The translations under genes and the position numbers were made by a program. A DNA stretch of 64,000 nucleotides from Ipomoea triloba (lineage: Eukaryota; Streptophyta; Magnoliopsida; Solanales; Convolvulaceae): positions 24,462,274-24,526,273 of the forward strand of contig NC_044924.1 in assembly GCF_003576645.1 (NCBI RefSeq). The letters run 5' to 3'. This document shows positions 47,209 through 58,289 of the stretch, piece by piece. The notes beneath the pieces are model-generated. The model saw nothing but the letters and a program-made list of their open reading frames with translations. It searched no databases and was not told the origin of the DNA. Numbering within the stretch: position 1 is the stretch's first letter; the number at the start of each line of letters is the position of its first letter.

Positions 47209-47640
47209 CTTGCAATTTCTGCTCCATCCCTTTGTGTCAGCCCTTCTTAACGCCTTCCAAGTCACCCCATACCAATTTACCCTAAATGCCCACAGACTTA
47301 TTACCTACTTCGTGATCAGATGTCGTGAGGTTAAGGTGTCTTCGTCCTTGGCTTTGTTCCTACGCCTATTTAGCATAGGCCACACCTATTCCATTTTGCA
47401 CTTCTCCCCGGTTCACCATCATACCATATTTGCAGGCCTCCCCTCCTTAAAGAACTAGAAAGAAAAGTTTCTGTACGTGTCCTATACAGACGACATCACA
47501 CTTTTGGGATTTACCAACACCTGGTCTTCCCACATCGCTCAGTACACGCGGGTTCCTACCCAGAACTAGATACCCATATGGATCTGGTGTGCGCTGGAGG
47601 CCCTTTTGATCATCGCTTGTACTGCCATCCCGTCCACCTC
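47209..47640 (+). pseudogene. Right part of the second Tat antisense-ORF relic
   Basis: Encodes LLHPFVSALLNAFQVTPYQF and TLNAHRLITYF, aligning with FPFHPFLLGFMKYYGVLPGQ and PNAHRTLACF of the intact antisense gene at 24824, that is, the Transposase_28-like core. The frame ends at 47458 and continues degenerate to about 47640. The two parts are separated only by the 7.1-kb Copia/CACTA nest. Confidence 0.7.
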
Positions 47641-47703
47641 TACCAACTCAGCTAGAGGTCCGTTCCTTTTGGATAGTGCTCATGATCCCTTCCTTTTCTT
47701 TTC

Positions 47704-47704
<1 letters not shown>

Positions 47705-47740
<36 letters not shown>

Positions 47741-47742
47741 TT
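47705..47742 (+). repeat. (TA)n(CA)n microsatellite
   Basis: Short TA run then about 12 CA units, directly after the Tat antisense-ORF relic. Confidence 0.85.
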
Positions 47743-48420
47743 GTGTAGTAATATCAATAATAATATTGAGAAGAAGTGATATAAAGACTAAAATGTCCTT
47801 GTGTAGTAATATCAATAATAATATTCAAGGGATAATATGTTATTTTCTCTCTTTTCTCTTTCCTTTGTATGGATGAATTGCAATTCATAGGTTGAATTGA
47901 GAGAATTGTAATTCTCTCCAACCAAACAATGTAGTTTCTTTTTCCATGAAATTATGTTGACATTGAATTACAATTCATGTCAACCAAACAACCTATAAGG
48001 GCATGTTTGATTTGCTGGAAAAGAAAATATTTTCCTTGAATTTGAGGAAAACTAGTTTTTTGTTTGGTTCATGGAAAATATTTTCTTCAAGAATGAGGAA
48101 AACATTTTCCATGGCCCCCCTTAGTATTTTGTTTTTTATGGAAAACAAGTAGGACAATTATGCTCTCACCAACTTTTCTTATTTACCATTATAATTATTG
48201 TTGTTATTATTGTGTAAAGTATAATTTTCTTTATGCTCATTATTTTTACAATTTCAAACCCAACGAAACAATGAAATCAATATTGTCAGTACTTTATTTT
48301 TCGCTAATCAAACAATGTAATTAATCTTTTCGATAATTTTTTTTTCATAGAATTTTAATTTCATTTTCTTTCAAATATTTTCAGCAAACCAAACCGAACC
48401 GGCAGTAAGGCATTAAGGCC
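47743..48420. mobile_element. MITE-like sequences with hAT-like ends
   Basis: 'gggcatgtttgatttgctgg' and 'ggaaaatattttcc' near 47999-48080 pair loosely with 'ttttcagcaaaccaaaccga' near 48370-48400. The preceding 47870-47995 also has inverted 'gaattgcaattcatagg' and 'caattcatgtcaaccaaac' blocks. Boundaries are approximate. Confidence 0.45.
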
Positions 48421-48632
48421 ACCAAGGACTGTGAAGGAGCAGTGGAACGCACACCCATATCAACCAAGAACCATTTAGGAGCAAAAATATGATGCGGTCA
48501 AGCAAATTTATCAGCCAAATGTGGACTCTAAGTGAGAGCCTTTCCTAGCAGTGCCATTTATCTTTTGGTCATGAGATTGAAGGATAACTCAATTGGTTAT
48601 AGAGATAAAATTTATTACAAAAATTAAGGATC

Positions 48633-48842
48633 AAGTCTTATCAATGTAGTCAAAGACCTTGTGATAGTGGCATTCGGTGTCCCGGTTAACACTCCCACAT
48701 GGATGATGGGAGTGGGTTCGAGTCTCAGTGAAGGCAACTGTTGACTCTTTGTGCTTTAGTAGGTTGAGAAAGTAGCTATGAACAGATACTACATTATCAC
48801 AGAGTCAGTAGTACTCAAAAAAAAAAAAGTCTTATCAATGTA
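48633..48842 (+). mobile_element. SINE with 16-bp TSD
   Basis: The body 48649-48826 (178 bp) is flanked by exact direct repeats aagtcttatcaatgta (48633-48648, 48827-48842). 'accttgtgatagtggcattc' is a plausible A box, and 'gggttcgagtctcagtg' matches the pol III B box. The 3' end is A-rich (gtactcaaaaaaaaaaaa). This is the clearest SINE in the window. Confidence 0.93.
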
Positions 48843-49932
48843 TGAGTAACCTCTTAAAATGAGGGGGTTCCTTATGCATAGTGAACAAAAATCTAGTATC
48901 TGTTGACAAGTTGATATCTTGTCGGATCGGGGTATAAAGCACCTAGGTGGGTGATTCCACCTTTTGTCACAAGATTGAAGACACTATGGATTTAGATGAG
49001 CAATCCAAGACAAGATACTGAACACATAAAATAAACAAGTGTTACAGGCATATGATCTCAGGTCTTGCACTCTTGCTCCATCCATCAATAGTTCCAACTC
49101 TCATCAATATCAGCATTAGTAGTTCACAGTTGGCAGCTGCACAAGATTTCTACCATGCAAACAAATGCCAATCATTAACATATATAGCACAGTCAAAGCA
49201 AGCATGTCTGCAACAGGACAAATATCTAATATATGCAATGGCTACCAACAAATGTAAGCACACACAACAGGATGAAAATCAAACATAATTTAGCCCTCCA
49301 CACACATTAAACTCCAACCAAATCTAGCCTATTCCAAAATGTTCTCCTCAAACCACATATAGGCAATTATTGTGGCTCATACAAGATTCTCCTCAAACCA
49401 TATATAGGCAATTATTGTGGCTCATACAAGATTCTCAGATTGCTGCAAAACCAGTACTGTTTATGGAGACTACAAAATATGAAGCCAACAATGTTAACCC
49501 TCAATATAGTCCCCACTGATAACAGCAACAGGCCGAATCATGAATATAGAAAGAAGCATTAGATATACCATCATGATAGTATCAACTACATGTAGAAATG
49601 AAAGGTCCTCAACCGAAGAAATATCAGATAACTAAGGGATTCAAAGAGCATTGGCACAAGGTATTAAAATTTGAAAGCAGAAACCCATTAAATTGATTGA
49701 AAATCCATATGTACATCTGCTGCTATCAATGAAATAAAAGAACTAAAATTATTTTCCATTTCTCTGAGATAATCAAGAAAAGCTATGAAGGAAAGAAGAA
49801 AAGCAGTTTATCCCTTCTTTATCTTTACAGGTAACAGCTGATTAAACCTCCTATGAGATGACAAACTTTCTAAGTCATGTCTTCAAAATTCCAAAGACCA
49901 TCTGAACTACAACCTTCTGGGAACAATTCCAA
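48843..49932. other. Probable 3' UTR and downstream region of the DUF1639 gene
   Basis: No coding exon recognised. A 51-bp direct repeat is visible (ctcctcaaaccacatatagg at about 49346 and ctcctcaaaccatatatagg at about 49390). Confidence 0.4.
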
Positions 49933-50991
49933 CTACCCCTGCAAGAAAAAGTATGTTCTCAAAACCGGGCAACAAATACTCAACCAAAGGAAATGAAAGC
50001 CATAAATCTATACAACAAGACTATACCTTTAGAGGTATTTCAGAGACTTTATATGAATCCGGAGTAATTGAAGCCAACCATAACCCAGGAAAAAGAGTCT
50101 GCAGATAGAGAAACATTAAATATAAATCAGATCATAATTCATAAAGATAATAATAGTGAATAAGAGAAGAGGTGAAAGAAATATGCGTAAAGGGCAGATT
50201 CATACGTCAAGCTGTTTCTGAACAGATTTAGCTCTCTTCTTGGGCCGCCTTACCGGTTTGGATCCGGTTAGGGCAAATATATCCTCTTCAATCTCTTCCC
50301 TGGAGAGCGCAAGTGAAAATCTCTGCCGCTTCTCTTTCTTCTCAGCACTGTTCAACTCGGCCTCCGACCTGATTGGAGTCCTGTGAGGCGACTGAGTTTT
50401 GTCCTCTATCATAGCCACTTTGAATTGGACTCCATTCAAATTCAATGACTTCTGTATCGGCTTCCTGGGCCTCAAATTCCATGTCTTCGGCACTGGCTCT
50501 TCCGATGATTCCTGATCTACAGGAGCAACAGCCGTCTTTCCCTCCTCCTGAGCCTCATCGGCCTTTGTCTCCTCCTGAATTTCCACGCCCTTATTTTTAC
50601 GAGGGAGTTTCAGCACTATTTTTGATCTGCTTTCTTTCTGCCCAATCGCATCCGTCTCCGAAACCCTATGTTTCTTCTCCAACTTCTCCGGAGACGCCGA
50701 ATTCCGCCTACTCGATTCCGAAACCAAATCTCCGCCGAGCATGGGAGATTGGCGCGGCGGCGGGGCCAAGGACTCATGATTGGGAGACTGAAACGAGTGT
50801 AGCAGTGGCGACTGAGACTTCCGTATGGGCGAATCAACCCGCGACGGAGATGATGCCGATTCGGGGAGCTTGGGGGAGCGGCCGCGGTGGTGGTTGTTGG
50901 AGTGATGATTCTTCTTCCACTTCAAGTGAGGCAAAGCAAAGTTGTGTAGCGGCTGAGACTTAGCAGGCACGGTCGACGTCATAGTCTCCAT
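49933..50991 (-). CDS. DUF1639 family protein
   Basis: Exons (minus) 50991-50206, 50098-50027 and 49938-49933 join in frame (864 nt, 287 aa). An upstream in-frame ATG at 51021 would add ten residues. The chosen start gives METMTSTVPAKSQPLHNFAL, like relatives beginning with a KSQPLHNF motif. The middle is Ser/Pro/Lys-rich and probably disordered, with WNLRPRKP at about residues 175-182. The signature FSLALSREEIEEDIFALTGS, then KPVRRPKKRAKSVQKQLD and TLFPGLWLASITPDSYKV, is the DUF1639 domain, spread over exons 1 and 2. The last exon gives only Gly and stop. Basic and disordered, so possibly nuclear. No function is established for the family. Confidence 0.92.
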
Positions 50992-51287
50992 ATACAACAC
51001 CGTCTGGAAATAAAATGTCAAATCTCTCTACCCGATTTCGCAGAAATCTTCAGCTTTATCGTTCTCTTCTCGAATCAAATATCGAACCAAATAAAATACT
51101 TGTCAATAGAAATCAAGTACAGAGCTTTTTATTCGCCCATGGCGAAAGAATCTTCACAGTGAAATCCGATCACAAGAATATGAAAACAAAAAAAAGTATA
51201 CGCATATGTATCTGTATATGAATGCAAAAAGAGAATATAAGAGAAGATTGAGAAACTGCGCCTTAAACAAACAATGGACAGAAACCC

Positions 51288-51288
<1 letters not shown>

Positions 51289-51331
<43 letters not shown>
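51289..51331 (-). repeat. (GA)n microsatellite in the DUF1639 5' region
   Basis: About 21 AG units, a (CT)n run in the sense of the gene, roughly 300 bp upstream of its ATG. CT-rich tracts are common in plant 5' UTRs and promoters. Confidence 0.9.
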
Positions 51332-51335
<4 letters not shown>

Positions 51336-51429
51336 GGCTTAGAGAATGGGTGAAGTGAAGAAGAAGAAGAAAAGATAGCAGCGAGAGGTGAATGAATGGA
51401 AAAACAGGGTTCTCCCTGCGCAATATCAG

Positions 51430-51867
51430 ATGAAGTTAGGGAATTGGCTTTATTTTCCCATTCTGCCCTTCTCTTCCCTATAATCTATGGCCAAAATTCG
51501 TCTTTTTTTTATTTTTTTTTCCTTTCTCATTCTAACTAGGATTCCTTTGGGCCAAATTAAGGGGTTTTTAACCGTGATAGTTAATAATTTCTCTCAAATA
51601 TTGTTTACTGAATCAATAAACTAAACTTGTGTAGACATGTGATAGCTAATAGTTGATTATATGAACTAATAGTTGATTGTATTAGTTGTTTCAATTTGTA
51701 TAACGATATTTGATAAGTTAGTTGTTTACAACTAGTTAATTACATGTAAAATAACATATAAGACTATGAGTTTATTGTTTAATATATTTTATTAATTAAA
51801 TTTAATTTATTTTAAATTTGATATAAATTAAAAAAATAATTTAATATTAATAATAATATTTTTTGAG

Positions 51868-51898
<31 letters not shown>

Positions 51899-52154
51899 AA
51901 CAATATAAACTAAACTAGTTGTAAACAACTAACGGATTACATGTAAAATGATTACTAAGAACATGAGTTGTGTAAGCTCCCTTATGTTTTCTTTACATTT
52001 CTTACACGCACGCACGCACATATACAGAGAATCATAATCAAGTAAGAATCAACTTTAACTTGCGAACCTTCGAACTTCTGAAGAATTGCACCACAACTAC
52101 TACATGTTTGCACCACTACGGCTCCCAGACATGTCTAGAAGATCTTGCAGTGCA
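51430..52154. other. AT-rich intergenic DNA
   Basis: No gene. 51720-51950 contains a loose palindrome (agttgtttacaactagttaa and actagttgtaaacaactaac) around a (aat)n tract, perhaps an old MITE. Confidence 0.35.
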
Positions 52155-52159
52155 ATCAT

Positions 52160-52347
52160 TGTTGAATAAATTAAGTCAATAAAATTATTTCTACAGTTGT
52201 CCTAGTTTTATGTTTTACATTAGCACATGTATTGGCTCTCCTTAATTGTAGAAGTTTTATTATTTGCTTCTGTTTAGCTATATTGTTCTTGTATGGCCTA
52301 TTTAAGGCTAAAGTTCTAAACCAATAGTACATAGTGTTTTTCTTGCA
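52160..52347 (+). repeat. Copia left LTR
   Basis: TGTTGAATAA...TTTTCTTGCA, about 188 bp. The right border is inferred from alignment with the right LTR and the TSD. Confidence 0.65.
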
Positions 52348-52445
52348 ATCATTTATTATTTAAGAGTTGTATCAGAGCCACTAGTGAGTGAGTGAAACAC
52401 AAGTGAGTGAGAGTTACATATCTTCCACTATTTCTCATAAGCAAA

Positions 52446-54420
52446 ATGACCACAGAAAACTTTGTTCAACCTGCAATTCCACGCTTCGATGGTCACTATG
52501 ATTATTGGAGTATGTTGATGGGAAACTTTCTGAGGTCGAAAGAGTTTTGGGAGGTGATCGACCCTGCAGTAGCAGAATCATCCGCTGCGGGTCTGAAGCT
52601 CAGAAGGCAGCATTCAAAGGCTTATAAACTTTATAGTCCTATCACTAAGAAAATAATTATCAGTCGTGATGTGGTTTTTTATGAAAACAATTTTTGGCAT
52701 TGGAATGATGATGTAGCACAACAACGGATTTCGGTCAATTTTGAAGGAAATGATGTAGAGGAACAAAGGCAACAACCTATGGAGACTAACCAACAAAATT
52801 CATATGTTTCAAATAATGCATCAGAATCTTCAAATAATCAACTCTGATGTTCTCAACGGATTCCAAGAAAACCCACTTGGATGGCTGATTATGAGGTAAA
52901 TAATGTTGAAGACCCACTTACTCATTTTGTCTTATTTTCAGATTGTGATCCTACAACATTTGAAGAAGCAGCCAGAGAATCAAAATGGCAAAAAGTGATG
53001 GATGAGGAGATCGCAACCATTGAATGAAATGATACATGGGAGCTAACTGAGCCTCCAGATGGATATAAAACAGTTAGTGTCAAGTGGATTTATAAAACAA
53101 AAGTGAAACCGAATGGTGAAATTGATAAACTCAATGTCCACTTAGTAGCTAAAGGCTATAAGCAAGAGTTTGGAATAGATTATAAATGAGTTTTTGCCCC
53201 GGTAGCAAGACATGGCACAATCAGGTTGGTTATTGCATTGGCGGCTCATCATTCATGGCATATTTATCAATTAGATGTGAAAGCTGTCTTTCTACATGGT
53301 GAACTTGAGGAGCATGAATTTATTCATCAACCTCCGGGATGAGAAGTTTGGTAGTGAGAATAAAGTTTATAAACTTAATTAAAAAACACTCTATACGGGC
53401 TAAAACAAGCTCTCTGTGCTTGGTATAGCCATATTGAAGCTTATTTTTTAAGAGAAGGTTTTACAAAATGTCCATATGAACACACACTTTTTGTTAAGAT
53501 TGAAACAAATGGGAAAATGTTGATTGTGAGTTTATATGTTGATGATCTTATTTTCACCGGAAATGATGTTTCTTTGTTTGAAATTTTTAAATAATGTATG
53601 ATGCGTGAATTTGATATGACTGACCTTGGAATGATGCATTATTATCTTGGTATAGAAATAATGCAGACTGCTAAGGGGACTTTTATTTCTCAAAAGAAGT
53701 ATGTGCAGGGGATTTTGAATAAGTTTGGAATGGAGAGTTGCAATTCAGTTAGCACACCTAATGAAGTGAGTCTTAAAACTTATTCGAAATCAGGAATAGA
53801 AAAATATTGATAGCACCCTTTACAAGCAGTTGGTAGGAAGCTTAATGTATTTGACAACCACAAGGCCTGATACTATGCATGTTGTGAGTTTGATAAACAA
53901 GTATATGGAGAACCCAAAGGAGGTTCATTTTTTGTCTACAAAAAGGATTCTTCGGTACTTAAAAGGAATGACAAATTATGGGATATTCTACAAGAAAGGT
54001 TAAAAACCAAATTTATATGCTTTTACTGATAGTGATTATGCATGAGATCAAGACGATAGGAAGAGCACATTCGGTCATGCTTTTATGCTTGGTTCAAGAT
54101 TCATTTCATTGTCTTCCAAAAAACAACCTATTGTCACTTTATCAACAACGAAACCGGAATTTATAGATGTAACTAACTGTGTCTGCCAAGCAATCTGGTT
54201 GAGGAATTTACTTGGAGAATTGAATTTCAAGCAAGAAGTACCTACTCCAATTTATCGTGATAATAGCTCTACCATTAAACTTTCAAAAAATTCAGTTTTA
54301 CATGGGAGGAGCAAACACATTAACATGAGATTTCATTTCCTTAGGAATCTCACAAGGGAGGGAACAATTGATCTTTTCTACTGCAAAAGTGAAGACCAGG
54401 AAGTTGCTGGGAGTTTGTGA
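52446..54420 (+). pseudogene. Remnant Copia gag-pol
   Basis: Begins with a Copia gag start (MTTENFVQPAIPRFDGHYDY), but after about 48 codons jumps to the integrase C-terminal region (YKLYSPITKKIIISRDVVF), so most of gag, protease and integrase are deleted. The RT follows with several visible stops (TGA in 'attgaatgaaatg', TGA in 'tataaatgagtt', TGA in 'ccgggatgagaa', TAA in 'tttaaataatg') but keeps LYVDDLIF. RNase H (TLSTTKPEFIDVT, HINMRFHFLR) is readable to TGA at 54420. Confidence 0.9.
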
Positions 54421-54473
54421 ATTTGTTTAAATTGAAGTTTCTGAAGATCTTATCTTCAATTTAAGGGAATAAA

Positions 54474-54770
54474 TGTTGAATAAATTAAGTCAGTAAGATT
54501 ATTTTTATTATTTTTTTTTGAATTCTACTAACTCTATTACAATGCAGCCTATGGAAGCACAAGAATCAGTATTGACTCCACTGACCTCCCATATAAAGGG
54601 AAAGGTTTGATGCCACTAGACCACAAGGTCCTTGGCAGTAAGATTATTTCTATAGTTTTCCTAGTTTTATGTTTTACATTAACACATGTATTGGCTCTCC
54701 TTAACTATAGGAGTTTTTTTTATTTGCTTTTGTTTAGCTATATTCTGTTCTTGTATCCAGATGTGGTGCA
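54474..54770 (+). repeat. Copia right LTR with SINE insert
   Basis: Same start and blocks (tagttttatgttttacatta, cacatgtattggctctcctt) as the left LTR, split by the SINE at 54509-54635. The last 35 bp diverge (deletion) before ending ...GGTGCA. Confidence 0.75.
54491..54653 (-). mobile_element. SINE on the minus strand inside the Copia LTR
   Basis: The body, about 54509-54635, is flanked by cagtaagattatttttat (54491) and cagtaagattatttctat (54636). Read on the minus strand it starts 'gccaaggaccttgtggtcta' (A-box-like), has 'gggaggtcagtggagtcaat' and ends in an A-rich tail (aattcaaaaaaaaa). It shares the 'ccttgtg-tagtggcat' start with the SINE at 48649. Confidence 0.82.
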
Positions 54771-54848
54771 ATCATATAGTAAGTGCAGTGCAATCCTTCA
54801 AAAGTTTGCAGGTTTGCACATTAAGGTCAGTGCTCACTTGATTATAGA

Positions 54849-55092
54849 CCTACACACACACACACACACACATAGGTTTGTGTTCAAGTGAGAACCACCC
54901 CTTATGTGAGAATTGTGAACTTATACATGAATACACACAATCTATTATTTCAGGCGCACAATCCACACAATCTACCTTGGAGTAGTTTGTGTGCATCCAT
55001 GTAGATTGTCATGTTAGTTCTCACGTTCTTACTTAGGAGTGGTTCTCATTTAATTTTTGTGTATATAATACACACACACACACACACACAGT
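54849..55092. mobile_element. Small TIR element between CA microsatellites
   Basis: (CA)n at 54849-54872 and 55071-55090 bracket a segment with inverted ends 'caagtgagaaccacccctta' and 'taggagtggttctcattt', and inner 'cacaatcta' repeats. Another case of a small element bounded by dinucleotide repeats. Confidence 0.6.
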
Positions 55093-56040
55093 TATTTGGT
55101 CTATCTATTCGGGTAGATCAACAATTAAGGGTTGCTGAAAATTAAGGAAAAATGTGTGGGGTTCATTGTATAAATATTACAAACTAATGATAAAATCGAC
55201 TCGTATTTTTTTAACGAAAATTCTTAACCAATGAGAAACCCTTATGCCGACTATGATCAGTCCTCACTTTTTACAGTAGGCCCTTATTCTTATTTGAACC
55301 CTATATAAAGTTTTATGCGAGAGTAGTCTCATATTATTATGAGTTATCTAATAATTTGAAACAAATAAGATTATATAATATAACAATAACCACACTACTT
55401 TGGTTAACTTATGTAACTTGTATGATTGTATCTAACATCATTAAGGATATATTTTGCATTCTGTTTACAAATTTTACATTATTTAAAAGATTGTTATATG
55501 TCCTTTTATAGTTTTCAAGGATGAGAAATTGTTGAGAATGATTTTGTAGGTTTTTTTTTTAAAATCATATCCTTAATTAAAATTTTAAGTAATGTAAAAT
55601 TTCAAAACAGGTGGTATTAGAGAATGTGATAACTTTATTAGAAGTACCTTAATGGTGACATGTATAATGATTAGGAAACCATATGTACGATGTGTTAGGT
55701 AAGTTGGGTAAGATTCAAATTTTAAGATTTGGCCTTCTTTCTTTTTTTGGCCATTTAGTTAACAAACCAATGGAAAATCAGATTTTGATTTTTTTTTTTT
55801 GAAACAAAATCAGATTTTGATATAATATTAAGAATTTAAAAATTATGTCAAAAGATTGTTCCACAGTGTTTCATTATTTGTGATGAGTATATGTGTCACC
55901 CATCAATTTGTCACTCTCGGATATGGGAATTGCACATCAAGATTGTGGGGAATACTTAAGAATAAACTTAATGATGTCGTCACTAAATGATTATTGGATT
56001 ATATTTGTGTGGAAGATGGGGGTGGGTGCACAATTGTTAT
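55093..56040. other. AT-rich intergenic DNA
   Basis: No coding or repeat structure recognised. Short homopolymers only. Confidence 0.35.
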
Positions 56041-56049
56041 ACATGCATG

Positions 56050-56963
56050 CAATCCTTATACCGTGGACCAGGGTTCACAATGCATTGTGCAATTATTATT
56101 GCATGGACCATGATCTACACAACTGTGCGGACTATAAATAAAAAATGCATTTTTAATATACTAAAGGTACATTATTTTTGTATATAAAGTACATTATTTT
56201 AGAGTACATTATTTAAGTATTAAAAGTAGATTATTTTATATATACAATGAAATAATGTACCTACAGTACAAAAATAATGTATTTTTAGTATAATAAAAAT
56301 GTACCTTATATTCATGGTCCACACAGCTACGATCATGGTCCACACAATAATTTGCCGCATTGTGAACCCTGGTCCAAAACGACGCCGTATTATTTATGTT
56401 AGTGGACGGCTGACTGGACGGACGCCATTTTGAATGACTTCAGGGAATACACAGAATCCTTGTCTAGAATACACAGAATGACTTCAGGTATACACAGAAT
56501 ATTGACACAACTACACAGAAATTATCCTCCTAACATTCGAATACACAAAACACGTCACAACCTATGTTTAAGTACCCCTAACATGAATACACAGAATCGT
56601 AATCTACAATACACAGAATGCATTCAAAGAATACACAGAATATTAACACAAATACACAGATCTCATCCTCCTAACCTTCAGATCATCTAGTTGTTTCAAA
56701 AACAATCCTATAACTATTCTTATATAGTTCAATCAACGAATATCACATACGAATTTATTTGCATCAACAACAAACAAATCAAAACTGTCAATCTGAACAA
56801 CGCAATTTTTTTTTATTTGGAAGTTAACAGCCAAAACAGGAAACGTGATTTCCAAAAAAAAACAAAAAACAAAACAAACTGTTAATTAAAATGAACAAAA
56901 CGACGTCATTTTGGTACGGCGTGCACAACCCATTGTGCACACTGGTTCACGATATAAATTGCC
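56050..56963. mobile_element. Minisatellite-bearing element with 9-bp TSD (copy b)
   Basis: Flanked by the exact 9-bp repeat ACATGCATG (56041-56049, 56964-56972). The left end reads 'accgtggaccagggttcaca' and the reverse complement of the right end 'atcgtgaaccagtgtgcaca'. The interior at 56440-56665 repeats 'gaatacacagaat', the reverse complement of the 'gtgtattc' unit of the copy at 38070. An additional end-like block (gcattgtgaaccctggtcca, 56358-56377) inside suggests a composite or rearranged copy. Confidence 0.82.
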
Positions 56964-56972
56964 ACATGCATG

Positions 56973-57480
56973 TTCAGGGTCGGTTCTAGGCATGTCTAAC
57001 CTGAGCAACCACACAGGGCCCCCAATTTTGGGGGGCCTCATATTTTTAAAAAAAAATTATATGCATATATAGTTTACATAATTTGATTAATTTCAAGTGA
57101 AGTGCATGGAGTGATAGGGTGAAATTAAGCCCAATTGATAATTCCTTTAAAAAAAAACTAAAAAGTGTGTGTGTGTGTGTATATATATTAATCCCAGATC
57201 TCAATTTGCAAATTCTTCTCAATTAGCACGTTCAGACTATAATGATTAAGGACATTGTCAATTTCGCAATTCGGCAATTCGCAACTCTATAAAATATGTA
57301 CCAGTACCCCAATGCAATTCGACAATTCGCAATTCGCAATTCGACAAATCGGAGACCGCAACTCAACTAATTCTTCAATTCTTCTTGATCACACAAATTA
57401 TCAAGTTCTTCAAAGTTGAAATTGTTGAAATCTTACTTACAATCAAGTACTCCGTATGTTGCAAGGTAGATTCAATGGAT
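56973..57480. other. Intergenic DNA with short repeats
   Basis: Contains 'acacagggcccccaattttg', a block seen at ends of several plant transposons, a short (gt)n(ta)n run at about 57165-57190, and 'caattcg' repeats at 57255-57350. No gene. Confidence 0.35.
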
Positions 57481-57524
57481 TAGCTTTAGCATGGAATTTC
57501 TATTTTATTGTATGCAATTTGCTT

Positions 57525-57930
57525 GAGTTAATTACCGATTTGGTCCCTCGACTATTGGGATTTCACCACTTTGGTACTCGACAATTTTTCTTGCTCAATT
57601 AAGTCCTCGACTTTGAAAAAATTAACCAATTTGGTCCTCCGTTTATTTTGGTGTTAAACAGCCGTTAAATCAGGACCAAATTGGTAATTTTGCTATAGTC
57701 AATGGACCATTTCGGTAATTAATTTTGACTGAAATGGTCCCTTGACTATAGTGAAAATTACCAATTTGGTCCCAATTTAACGGATATCAAATGGTAAAAT
57801 AAACGAAGAATCAAATTGGTTAATTTTTTCAAAATCGAGGACTTAATTGAGCAAGAAAAATTATCGAGGACCAAAGTGGTGAAATCCCAATAGTCGAGAG
57901 ACCAAATCGGTAATTAACTCCAATTTGCTT
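57525..57930. mobile_element. Foldback MITE, GAGTTAAT family, 10-bp TSD
   Basis: The body 57535-57920 starts gagttaattaccgatttggt and ends 'accaaatcggtaattaactc', with near-perfect arms of about 150 bp. The exact 10-bp repeat CAATTTGCTT flanks it (57525-57534, 57921-57930). Removing it restores the array unit 'tatgcaatttgcttttatta'. Confidence 0.92.
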
Positions 57931-58132
57931 TTATTAAATCATTGCAATTTGCCTTTGTTTATAATAATCACTCCTGTTACTATCTGATTAAGAATTAATA
58001 ATTTGCAATTTGCCTTTATTAATAATAATCACTCCTGATATTATTTTAAATCAATTTATCATTTTTACACAATTAAGAATTATTGCCTAAGCAATCCTAT
58101 AATTATTTTAAATTAATTTACCGTTTTTCACC

Positions 58133-58253
58133 GATTAAGAATTATTGCCTTTTTATAATGTACGTTAGCATGCAATTTCTATTTTATTGTATGCAATTTG
58201 CCTAATAATTATTGATTATTGATTGATTAATCACTCATGTTAGTATCCGATTA

Positions 58254-58289
<36 letters not shown>

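Larger units (their letters stand above)
52155..54775 (+). mobile_element. Ty1/copia element, internally deleted, 5-bp TSD
   Basis: The body 52160-54770 is flanked by ATCAT (52155-52159, 54771-54775). The left LTR starts TGTTGAATAAATTAAGTC. The right LTR has the same start at 54474 but carries a SINE and lacks a central part near its end. A PBS-like TTGTATCAGAGCC (52367-52379) is of the tRNA-Met type seen in Copia. A short purine tract (taagggaataaa) precedes the right LTR. Confidence 0.85.

Noticed and set aside
49052..49288. 78-codon ORF downstream of the DUF1639 gene
   Set aside because: No family motif, no splice or codon signal, and composition like UTR.
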